This document shows positions 1-6,625 of a DNA stretch of 6,625 nucleotides, in pieces. This DNA is from Thermoplasmatota archaeon. Lineage in GTDB: Archaea > Thermoplasmatota > Penumbrarchaeia > Penumbrarchaeales > Penumbrarchaeaceae. A program made the translations under genes and the position numbers. Each line of letters opens with the position of its first letter. Positions within the stretch are counted from its first letter, which is position 1. Location of the stretch: assembly GCA_030591285.1 (NCBI GenBank), contig JAUVBH010000090.1, forward strand, positions 1 to 6,625, written 5' to 3'. Under the pieces are notes generated by a model that was given only the letters and a program-made list of their open reading frames with translations, had not been told where the DNA came from and did no database searches.

Positions 1-2973
1 GAACTGATCAAAGATATTACCCAGGTTGGTAACGTTGATGGTGAAGGTAAGATCGTCTCCAGGTAGAATTTCCATTACGGGACATTCACATACTGCTTCG
101 TATGCGTATTTCCTCAAAACGACTATGTCGATCAGGGTATCCTGGGTGGTCTCACCATTGTCAAAGGTCAAGGTCAAGGAGTATACACCGGGGTCCGTCC
201 CATTGGGAGCTTCGATCCAGAGTGACCCGGATCCACTGGAAAAAGGGTCAAGGTCAATGGACCCATTGATCATTCCGATGTTCCATCCATCAAATCTGCT
301 ACCGGACCATCCCATATCAAGTGTTATCTCCAGGTTGCTGCTGCCATCAATATTGAAGGGTATGGAGATATTCTCCTCCGGGTAAATTTCAACTATGGAA
401 TATGGGACGCTGAACAGGAACGATCTGTCAGGTTCCACTGTCATTTTCAAAATACCAATAGTGGCGGCTTCGGTAATGGTGGACCTCACATCAACAGACA
501 CATCATATGTGCCAGCAAGATATGTATCGGGAACAGTGAGTTTGAAAGGAAAGCCTGCGGTCTTATAAGCTCCAACCTCCACGGTAAAAGAGGTCATATT
601 GACCTTCCATTGTTCACGAAGGTCAGGGAAAGAAATAGCAAAGATCTCCTCCCCATTGCCCTCATTGATGATATTGATGAAACCCACAGCATCAGAGCCC
701 TGGGGGGCACTAAGTGCAGGTGGGTCCATTGTAACCTTAATGCCATTCGTCATCAGCGTGAAAGCGGTTATGGAACCCGTCCTTTCACGGGAGAAGAGAG
801 CTGAATCCACCTTGAGTACAACTTCTCTTGTCTGTGTAGCCAGAGCCATCGGTGGTGCATAGATATCGATGGTCCCCGTCAAGTTCTCTCCCGGTAGGAT
901 GGTGGCATACTCTACACTTGCATTAACGGACCATACATGCCTGCCGTTACCAACTATTGTCGCGTTCAGTAGAACCTCAGCTGAGATCAAACCAATATTC
1001 CTGACAGAGAAATTGATGGTGATCTCCTCCCCTGGAGGAACTGTCACGTTCTCACCAAGGTCGATCTGGACATTTGTTCCGATGATCCCTCCGATATTCA
1101 AGGATGGATCTCCCAGAAGAACATACTCTGTTACGGTCTTATAGGATGCAGCCGAGCTTATACCAATGTTGTTCAGGTAATCTCTCTGGGCTGTTGCCAG
1201 GACCTGACCCGGGGTCTTAACACCTTCTGTGATAGCCTTGTTAAGACGGACGTCAAAATATCCGGAGTTGACCATGACATATGAACTTCCGGGTGACCCA
1301 TATCCAACACGTGTGCAGCCGAAGGTCGCGATTGCACCACCCTCATCACTCTTGTGGAAATACTCTGCAAGACAGTCCCTAGAGCTCAGTGATCTGCCGG
1401 GAGGATAATACCATTGACCCAGGACAGGGTCCTTCCCAGAGATGTCATCTGAAGCATTCTCATTGTCAAAACCGCTTGTCAAACATGCATCCAGGATAAC
1501 GATGGGAAGCATGTGACCATTATCCTGTCCATTGGCTGCCAGGGATCTGTAAGCTCCGGAGGGATATACAGAGGTGTATCCCCAGCCATCATAGTCCCCG
1601 TGGTCCGAGTAAACAACAAGACCTGTCCCCTGATCGATGACATTGGAGATGTTGAACAGGGTGTTGGTGGTCTCGAAGAGTTTGGTCACGTTGAAACCGC
1701 TAAGATAGTTTGTCTCAAGGTAATCGCAAACATACTCACCCTCGGGTGTCGGATTATACGTGAAGGTGTTGGTCCCGCAGAGAGTTGCATTGTAGAACCA
1801 ATCCGACCCCTTGGCATTTAGCTCGTAATCCTTGATCTTGTCCACCATCAATTGGAATTCTGCAACAGTACTTGCTGGCAATCTCCCTACGAACACGTCG
1901 GGATATAGGTCTGGATCGTCAGCCGAAGATCCATCCCATTCCCCCCATTTGTAAAGTGAAGGTCCCACTCTGTCCTCATTCCAGGTGGTGAAGGTCGTTG
2001 TACCATCATCGAAAAGATCGCTGAAATAGAGATCGGAAGGCACATACGATCCATCTGTGAATTGGGTTCCATCATCATCATATCCATCTTCGACATAGAT
2101 ATGCCTGGTGGGAATATGCTCCTGGTCCCCTGCCAGAAGAACATAGTCCACACCCCAGACAAGTCTGGCAGTATAGATGAATCTCTTGATCTCTTCCTGT
2201 GTATCATTTTCCTGGATCGTCCAATATGTATCGTTTAGAATATCAGTCATGGTCACGACCTTGGTGAACATCCCGGTGGCATTCCTGTAGTCACTGTATT
2301 GACTGGCAATGTCAGTAAAGGAATCCGGACATATGACAAGAACATCGAAAATATCATCCATTGCCCTGGAAGCTTGCATGGGCATTTCATACTCAATGAC
2401 CACGGTGCCCTTTACAAGACAACTCAGGTGATCTTCCAGATAGATCACTGGAGAGATGATCATCGAAAGAACTGCCCTGGATTCCAGAGACTGTGGATCG
2501 ATCCCTGTCATCATTTCGAAGTTGATATGCTCTGTTTGTTCAAAATGTCCGCCCTCAGGGATCAGTGGAACGGCATCTTCTCTTTTTGCAATGGAATGCG
2601 GATTGATCCCCAGGTCCATTGGGATCCTGAGACTGACAATTTCTGGATCGGAAATAGTGATATCGATTATCCTCGATCCCAGTGGAAGGTCCAACTGCTT
2701 CGTGATGATGGGGAGTCTGAGATATGAGGAACGGGGGTCCATATCTATCCCGTCGATCCTGACCTCAGCCCCATACTCCCCGTCAGTGACATATGGAAGA
2801 CCATTGTCAAGCTCTATGAACTCCGTCATGGGGATGTACAAAGAGCTATCGTTATCACCAGTGCCATTTAGATCCTGGTCCTGGGAACCCGAAACCACCG
2901 CTGAATTGGGGACAACAAGTGTGAATATTATGATCATAAGAAGAAAGCGAAGCTTGGTGGGATTATCTTGCAT
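1..2973 (-). CDS. Secreted gingipain-like cysteine peptidase (family C25), C-terminus cut by window edge
   Basis: An open frame with no stop encodes 991 residues and continues past position 1. Seen: a signal peptide (K7, R9, hydrophobic residues 10-22, likely cleavage near 25-30); a region to about 209 that may be a propeptide; and a peptidase C25 domain at about 210-627. C25-type landmarks are LAGD at 280-283, SDLYF at 313-317, DVFVGRLP at 359-366, DHG at 457-459 (catalytic His458), DAC at 495-497 (catalytic Cys497), GGAIATFGCTRVGYG at 545-559 and LLGDPSL at 619-625. Beta-sandwich domains follow at about 630-735, 740-845 (NEW3-like), 851-952 and from 955 on (NEW3-like, cut). About 19 N-x-S/T sequons fit an extracellular, glycosylated protein. 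Family knowledge: C25 enzymes are extracellular endopeptidases made as zymogens, best known from Porphyromonas gingipains. Inference: degradation of external protein or processing of surface proteins; cleavage specificity cannot be read. The start is supported by a ribosome-binding site and the signal peptide. Any membrane anchor or sorting domain would lie outside the window. Confidence 0.93.
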   Translation of the reverse strand, partial: MQDNPTKLRFLLMIIIFTLVVPNSAVVSGSQDQDLNGTGDNDSSLYIPMTEFIELDNGLPYVTDGEYGAEVRIDGIDMDPRSSYLRLPIITKQLDLPLGSRIIDITISDPEIVSLRIPMDLGINPHSIAKREDAVPLIPEGGHFEQTEHINFEMMTGIDPQSLESRAVLSMIISPVIYLEDHLSCLVKGTVVIEYEMPMQASRAMDDIFDVLVICPDSFTDIASQYSDYRNATGMFTKVVTMTDILNDTYWTIQENDTQEEIKRFIYTARLVWGVDYVLLAGDQEHIPTRHIYVEDGYDDDGTQFTDGSYVPSDLYFSDLFDDGTTTFTTWNEDRVGPSLYKWGEWDGSSADDPDLYPDVFVGRLPASTVAEFQLMVDKIKDYELNAKGSDWFYNATLCGTNTFTYNPTPEGEYVCDYLETNYLSGFNVTKLFETTNTLFNISNVIDQGTGLVVYSDHGDYDGWGYTSVYPSGAYRSLAANGQDNGHMLPIVILDACLTSGFDNENASDDISGKDPVLGQWYYPPGRSLSSRDCLAEYFHKSDEGGAIATFGCTRVGYGSPGSSYVMVNSGYFDVRLNKAITEGVKTPGQVLATAQRDYLNNIGISSAASYKTVTEYVLLGDPSLNIGGIIGTNVQIDLGENVTVPPGEEITINFSVRNIGLISAEVLLNATIVGNGRHVWSVNASVEYATILPGENLTGTIDIYAPPMALATQTREVVLKVDSALFSRERTGSITAFTLMTNGIKVTMDPPALSAPQGSDAVGFINIINEGNGEEIFAISFPDLREQWKVNMTSFTVEVGAYKTAGFPFKLTVPDTYLAGTYDVSVDVRSTITEAATIGILKMTVEPDRSFLFSVPYSIVEIYPEENISIPFNIDGSSNLEITLDMGWSGSRFDGWNIGMINGSIDLDPFSSGSGSLWIEAPNGTDPGVYSLTLTFDNGETTQDTLIDIVVLRKYAYEAVCECPVMEILPGDDLTFTINVTNLGNIFDQF

Positions 2974-2978
2974 GAGGT

Positions 2979-2984
2979 ATCACC
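2979..2984 (-). promoter_or_regulatory. Ribosome-binding site of the C25 peptidase gene
   Basis: On the minus strand GGTGAT sits five bases before the ATG at 2973. It matches the complement of the conserved archaeal and bacterial 16S rRNA 3' end (ATCACCTCC). It supports this ATG over the next internal Met13, which would also lose the positively charged start of the signal peptide. Confidence 0.7.
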
Positions 2985-3068
2985 CGGTAGCTGGATATCA
3001 AGATACTATAGGGCTCCGTAAAAAAGGTTTGGGTTCCAATTGTCATCTTTGAGGTCAACCACACAGGG

Positions 3069-3080
3069 AAAACATATTAT
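3069..3080 (+). promoter_or_regulatory. Possible TATA box for the membrane protein gene
   Basis: The purine-rich AGGG immediately before AAAACATATTAT resembles a BRE plus TATA arrangement. The centre is only about 20 bases before the ATG at 3095, so the transcript would start at or slightly beyond that ATG. This fits leaderless translation at best, and otherwise argues for a slightly later start codon. No purine-rich ribosome-binding site precedes 3095. Confidence 0.3.
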
Positions 3081-3094
3081 CCGAACTCCTTCTT

Positions 3095-3712
3095 ATGACT
3101 GGCCAAAGAGATCTTGGAGTGGGATATTTGGATCTGGTGGTTACAGCGGTAATGGTCCTTCTCATTGTTCTGGGATCAATGCTCGCTCTCAGAGGATATG
3201 ATATCCTGATGGGATTCGTCAGGCTCCTTGGAGGGTTATCGCTGGCTGGGGTCGGGGTTTTTCTGGGATTCAAACTGGGTGACTATTTCGGGGGGGATTG
3301 GAACCTGATCTATGCCCTCTCCCTTGGTGCACTTGGTTTCCTGGTGGGTTTCCTATTCGGACCAAAACTTCTCCAGGTCGTTCTCTCCGTCGCAATTTTC
3401 GCGATAGGGGCAGGTGTTGGATTTCTGGTTGCAGAGGAACTTGGAGGTGAGGGGGTGGTCCCACTTCTCGCTGGTATAGCAGTTGGAATGGCTGCTGCCT
3501 GGATCCTTTCATCCATCGCAAGGAAGCTATTGCTCGCTGCAACTATCACACTGGGTTCTGCAATGGTGGGAACTGGAATTTTGATCCTTATAATGGATGA
3601 TATTGCCATGGAGCATGCAGGACTTCTGGCATTTGGTGCTTTCATGCTCCTGGCATTAACAGGATTCCTGGTCCAGAGAAGGGAATTCTCTTCTTCAGCA
3701 GGAAGAAAATGA
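3095..3712 (+). CDS. Small seven-helix glycine-rich membrane protein, family uncertain (TMEM198/DUF4203-like?)
   Basis: This 205-residue protein is almost entirely hydrophobic, with seven predicted membrane helices near residues 11-32, 36-60, 70-90, 92-113, 120-142, 145-167 and 174-193. Loop charges alternate: R33, K91, R143-K144 and the RR/RK C-terminus are basic, while loops 61-69, 114-119 and 168-173 are acidic. By the positive-inside rule this puts the N-terminus outside and the C-terminus in the cytoplasm. Helices are rich in small residues and GxxxG-like spacing (for example 46-58, 78-89, 105-109). There are no sequons, catalytic motifs or cofactor motifs. The glycine pattern recalls TMEM198/DUF4203 membrane proteins, but this is a weak resemblance and no function is assigned. 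ATG 3095 lacks a ribosome-binding site; TTG 3128, nine bases after GGAG at 3115-3118, is an alternative that would still keep most of helix 1. The gene is divergent from the peptidase and convergent with the next gene, so it is transcribed alone in this window. Confidence 0.85.
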   Translation: MTGQRDLGVGYLDLVVTAVMVLLIVLGSMLALRGYDILMGFVRLLGGLSLAGVGVFLGFKLGDYFGGDWNLIYALSLGALGFLVGFLFGPKLLQVVLSVAIFAIGAGVGFLVAEELGGEGVVPLLAGIAVGMAAAWILSSIARKLLLAATITLGSAMVGTGILILIMDDIAMEHAGLLAFGAFMLLALTGFLVQRREFSSSAGRK

Positions 3713-3747
3713 GATCATTGGTCCTCATCTTCTTCAGGCTCTTTTCT
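3698..3747. other. Convergent gene junction with a two-base gap and pyrimidine tracts on both strands
   Basis: The plus-strand TGA occupies 3710-3712 and the minus-strand stop 3715-3717, leaving two bases between genes. Just past each stop, the sense strand of the ending gene is pyrimidine-rich: CTCATCTTCTTC (3724-3735) and CTTTTCT (3740-3746) for the plus gene, and CATTTTCTTCC (3712-3702) for the minus gene. Archaeal termination often uses U-rich tracts, so these could serve as terminators. However, they also encode the acidic EEDEDQ tail of one protein and the GRK tail of the other, so the composition may be purely coding. Confidence 0.4.
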
Positions 3748-6625
3748 ATAGAAGAAAGAAGCGATCATCAAGACGAGCATTATGGTTGATAGAGACACGA
3801 TCGCCGCGGTGGTGAAATCATCCATATTCAACTCGTCATCCACTGTTTCGACCTGTGTACTCGTTTTCTCAAATGAAATGTCCCTGGTGTATTGGTCCAG
3901 ATAGATCCATCTAACCTTTGATACATCTTCAGAATTTTCAGCCATATCTGCTGTTGCAGTGATGATATAACGTCCCTCTTGCAGGGGAATATCCAGGGTG
4001 TAGTTCCCGAACTCACCTGGTCCAAGGTTCAAAATAATTCCCTCGGAAATTATCACATTATCTCCAGGAAAGCCATTGAAAATCTTGATATTGACCACAT
4101 CCATTCTGGTCCCGGTAGGGTTCATGAACTGGATGTCAACACTGTTTGTGTATCCTTCACCGATCCTTGTCTGGACCAGACTCAAAAATACCAGGTCCGG
4201 TTTGGAAGAGAGAATATGGATATTGGAGGAGAAGTGGTCCTTCCATCCATTGATATCATATCCAACCCCCGGTGATATCGAGACATTAACAACCACGACT
4301 CCTGAGAATTCCAGAGGGGAAAGGGTCCAATTGAACCATTTTCCCTCTCCTGGAGAGAGGTCGGGGATAATAGTGGTATTGGCAATGAATGGACCGATCC
4401 TGGAGAAGCAGAGATCTGTTGAGATGCTATAGTGGGGGATCCCGTTGTGTAGAGCATAACCCGCGGCTCTTGGTGGGGTAAGGTAACTCGTATTAAGGGA
4501 CCATGGACCAAGATTCTCAACGTAAACCGATAGTTCTATCTCTTCGTCCCGGTCCATGATGGTGTCTGACCACTCCACTTCCATGTTCAATATCGGAAGG
4601 GACATGATCACCAGTTCCTCATGACTCTCCGGTGAGGGAAGCCAATCCGGTCCGTCCAATCTGGCCCATATGTGGTTCAGACCGGGAGATAAGGAGATGT
4701 TCAGTTCCAATGATATCTTTGAGTTGGCGGAGATGTCGATCTCCGAGGAATTTAGCTCCTTGTAGATCTCTCGTTCCCTGAGAAAAAGAGGTTCAAAGGA
4801 CCCATTTTCAAAGAGGAGAGGTGCTGATGGTTGAGAGGAGAACAATCTGAGGGTCCTCGTACCAGATGGCACGACGCCCCAATTCTTGATGGATAACTCA
4901 AGTTTTGCCATTGCCTCTTCTGGTTTTAACTGTGACACCTTCAAGGTAAGTATTTCAAGGTCAGGAAGAGCAGGGAGTGAAGCGAATTTTTGAGAGCTGT
5001 GGGCCGGTATGTTTGACAGAGCTGGCCTTGTATATACCAGCATTCCAAGTTGATACTCTTTCACGGGCAGGGTGAACTCCACCTGCTGGGTCTGACCGAA
5101 GATCGTGAATTCCACCAGTTCCGAATCCCAGAATTCCTGGGTGGTTTCACCTGTATCCTTATCCTTGAAGACCCGATATAGGTCGATCCAGACCATACCA
5201 TCCGGGAACATTCCACGGTACTCGACTGAAGTGGTTACCTTTACCATTGAACCGGGCGTCGCTCCAGGTCCAGGGGTAAGCTCCATTGAAGTGATCTCCC
5301 CACCCCAGGACAGATCAACCTCACGGAAAAGATCTGGAGATGAACCACCAGACCCATCTTCGATATTCTGTACGAACATCGTTCCTAGTCTGAAGGAATC
5401 ATCCCCGCCCCAAAGAAGGACAGGTGAGAGGTCCACATCCGGACCCGAGGTCAATCGAAGTGGTGAGGACCAGGGACCCTCGAATATTTTTCCTGTCGTA
5501 ATTGAGCTGAAGAGATCCCCACCTCTCTCCTTCCATTCATTCCAGTAAACAATATTTGAATTCATTGGACCCGAAATAGCCCCTGGATCGCTAATGAATC
5601 CATTTGATGTAACTACTGAAACATGTCGCTGGTTCTGATATGTCCTAAGGATAAGGAACTCATAACCTTCCCCCTGTTCGGACACTATCATTTTGATGGG
5701 GGGTGATCCACCGGATGTCTTCACGAACTCCATGTGATGGATCTTCATTGTATCGTTAACCTCAACGTCTCTTGGAGCTTCAATGGGAGACCCGGATCTC
5801 CAGCTGTAATAGATCGGATCATCCCCGGAGAACCACAAGGTGTATACACGCCCATCGTACCCAAGGTGTACATCGGGCTGGCTATTGATATGGTCATCAT
5901 CGGTCAATTGAACGGGACTGGTCCATCCTGATATTCCATAAAAAGCGATCATCACTTCCCGATCGTTCATTGTGCTGGCATTACCGTCCATATCCCTGAT
6001 CCAGATCAAAGCCAACCTTTCATTCCCAGGATCAGAGGCCAGGACCGGATGCTGATCCATATGACCATCGGAGAAAAGCATCAGGGGTTCGCCTGAGAAA
6101 TTTCCTCTGCTGTCTCCGATCATGTATCTCATCCGCATGGAATTTGCTCTTTCCGATCTGTCCTCCATATAACCCGTCTCGGTCCAGACCACGATAGGTC
6201 TTCCATCCCAAAGATATTCCAGATCAGGTGAAGATTTGTATGTATTGTTGACATAGATCTCTGATTCCACATTGTCATCCTTGTACACAAGGTGCGTCCT
6301 GTGACCTTCTTTCACAGAGAGTGAAAGGGTTCCGATACTCCCGTTGGCATCGGTAGCCATATCAAAACCTGTCCCTCTGGTAACAATATCCCATTGCTCA
6401 GGTTTCTCCCCCCAGTCCAGTCCGAGGTCATTAATGAATATTTTCTTCTGTATGTCCATTTCACTTCTTTCCGATACCTTTCCCTCATCGCTCAGAACCC
6501 GCGTGGTCCAATTGGCCTCAAGGGACAAACCTATCCTTGGATCGTTATATCCTGGCAGATATATTGACAGAAGATCCGTTGTATTTCCCTTCATGGACCA
6601 GGAAGTATTCCAGGAGAATTTCCCA
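3715..6625 (-). CDS. Membrane-anchored surface protein: beta-propeller-like head, CARDB-like domains, C-terminal TM helix; N-terminus outside window
   Basis: The frame stays open to the right edge. The first Met in the window (6594) is preceded in frame by at least ten codons (GKFSWNTSWS) and lacks a signal peptide, so it is probably internal. Numbering from that Met to residue 959: residues of about 95-425 show repeated beta-propeller-like blades (SSPDLEYLWDGRPIVVW at 121-137, SQPDVHLGYDGRVYTLW at 238-254, weaker copies near 183, 299, 343 and 391). Residues 430-540 look like a beta-sandwich linker. CARDB-like domains begin at about 544 (PDLEILTLKV), 667 (PILNMEVEW) and 798 (KPDLVFLSLV). A helix at 928-948 is followed by YRK and an acidic tail ending EEDEDQ, giving an outside-N, inside-C anchor. 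About 16 sequons and a single cysteine (in DLCF) fit an archaeal surface protein. CARDB domains are known as adhesion or spacing modules. Inference: a surface protein binding a polymer, another cell or a partner protein; there is no enzyme active site that I recognise. Confidence 0.9.
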   Translation of the reverse strand, partial: GKFSWNTSWSMKGNTTDLLSIYLPGYNDPRIGLSLEANWTTRVLSDEGKVSERSEMDIQKKIFINDLGLDWGEKPEQWDIVTRGTGFDMATDANGSIGTLSLSVKEGHRTHLVYKDDNVESEIYVNNTYKSSPDLEYLWDGRPIVVWTETGYMEDRSERANSMRMRYMIGDSRGNFSGEPLMLFSDGHMDQHPVLASDPGNERLALIWIRDMDGNASTMNDREVMIAFYGISGWTSPVQLTDDDHINSQPDVHLGYDGRVYTLWFSGDDPIYYSWRSGSPIEAPRDVEVNDTMKIHHMEFVKTSGGSPPIKMIVSEQGEGYEFLILRTYQNQRHVSVVTSNGFISDPGAISGPMNSNIVYWNEWKERGGDLFSSITTGKIFEGPWSSPLRLTSGPDVDLSPVLLWGGDDSFRLGTMFVQNIEDGSGGSSPDLFREVDLSWGGEITSMELTPGPGATPGSMVKVTTSVEYRGMFPDGMVWIDLYRVFKDKDTGETTQEFWDSELVEFTIFGQTQQVEFTLPVKEYQLGMLVYTRPALSNIPAHSSQKFASLPALPDLEILTLKVSQLKPEEAMAKLELSIKNWGVVPSGTRTLRLFSSQPSAPLLFENGSFEPLFLREREIYKELNSSEIDISANSKISLELNISLSPGLNHIWARLDGPDWLPSPESHEELVIMSLPILNMEVEWSDTIMDRDEEIELSVYVENLGPWSLNTSYLTPPRAAGYALHNGIPHYSISTDLCFSRIGPFIANTTIIPDLSPGEGKWFNWTLSPLEFSGVVVVNVSISPGVGYDINGWKDHFSSNIHILSSKPDLVFLSLVQTRIGEGYTNSVDIQFMNPTGTRMDVVNIKIFNGFPGDNVIISEGIILNLGPGEFGNYTLDIPLQEGRYIITATADMAENSEDVSKVRWIYLDQYTRDISFEKTSTQVETVDDELNMDDFTTAAIVSLSTIMLVLMIASFFYRKEPEEDEDQ

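Larger units (their letters stand above)
2974..3094. promoter_or_regulatory. Divergent intergenic region between the C25 peptidase and the membrane protein gene
   Basis: These 121 bases separate two genes that are read away from each other, so both promoters are expected here. Candidate archaeal TATA-like boxes by eye are TTTTTTAC on the minus strand (3026-3019), which would give a leader of roughly 20 bases that includes the GGTGAT site, and a less well placed CCTATAGTATC (3012-3002). For the plus gene the candidate is AAAACATATTAT at 3069-3080. No tRNA, riboswitch fold or strong inverted repeat was seen. Individual boxes are weak matches. Confidence 0.55.

Noticed and set aside
157..258. 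GGTCAAGGTCAA-type short direct repeats (near 165-178 and 246-257)
   Set aside because: They arise from Thr-Leu-Thr-Leu and Asp-Leu-Asp-Leu codons in the peptidase tail; there are only two units at each place and no array, so they are not a DNA repeat element.
26..385. Plus-strand 119-codon open frame near the left edge
   Set aside because: It is antisense to the NEW3-like tail of the peptidase, whose own frame gives clear Ig-like strand patterns; the antisense product has no recognisable features.
1597..1602. Caspase-like (metacaspase) alternative for the His/Cys pair
   Set aside because: Clan CD enzymes share an HG...DxC pattern, but LAGD, SDLYF, VGRLP and the terminal LLGDPSL, the domain size of about 420 residues and the signal peptide point to C25 instead.
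2299..3052. Two overlapping plus-strand open frames (142 and 198 codons) opposite the peptidase N-terminus
   Set aside because: They lie wholly or mostly over the minus-strand C25 gene, which has a signal peptide, ribosome-binding site and family motifs. Their translations are low-complexity Ser/Ile/Pro-rich and show no domain.
3310..3645. Minus-strand 111-codon open frame opposite the seven-helix protein
   Set aside because: The plus frame shows seven regular hydrophobic segments with alternating loop charges, which chance would not produce; the antisense is an Ala/Pro/Arg-rich shadow.
5105..5548. Plus-strand 147-codon open frame inside the surface protein gene
   Set aside because: Its product is Ser/Pro-rich, which is the expected antisense of an acidic, Gly-rich sense frame; the sense frame carries propeller and linker motifs.
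1..6625. CRISPR array, insertion sequence, defence system or tRNA/rRNA gene
   Set aside because: No regularly spaced repeats, terminal inverted repeats, transposase or nuclease motifs, or tRNA-like folds were seen; nearly all bases belong to the three protein genes.

Overview
The window looks archaeal, most likely from the Thermoplasmatota or a related lineage. This is an inference from gene style: long secreted proteins built from a catalytic or propeller head followed by chains of CARDB/NEW3-type beta-sandwich domains, dense N-glycosylation sequons, a C-terminal membrane anchor with a short acidic tail, and a GGTGAT ribosome-binding site. No rRNA, tRNA or ribosomal gene is present to confirm the lineage.

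Layout: three protein genes fill nearly everything. Positions 1-2973 (minus strand) hold the first 991 codons of a secreted, gingipain-like cysteine peptidase (family C25). It has a signal peptide, a propeptide-like region, a catalytic domain with an Asp-His-Gly / Asp-Ala-Cys pair, and at least four Ig-like domains; it runs off the left edge. A 121-bp divergent intergenic region (2974-3094) follows. Positions 3095-3712 (plus) encode a 205-residue, seven-helix, glycine-rich membrane protein. Its stop codon lies two bases from the stop of the convergent third gene, 3715 to beyond 6625 (minus). That gene encodes a large surface protein: a beta-propeller-like N-terminal part, an Ig-like linker, three CARDB-like domains, one transmembrane helix and an acidic cytoplasmic tail. 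Its true start is outside the window.

Together the genes suggest a cell-surface or exoprotein locus: a secreted peptidase and a membrane-anchored, probably glycosylated, ligand- or polymer-binding protein, with a small multipass membrane protein between them. A functional link between the three is not shown by the sequence: they are on different strands and cannot form one operon. I found no RNA genes, mobile elements, CRISPR arrays, tandem repeats, frameshifts or in-frame stops. The most interesting content is the archaeal C25 peptidase with its NEW3-like tail and its neighbour's repeated propeller blades; I see no clear sign of a wholly new system.
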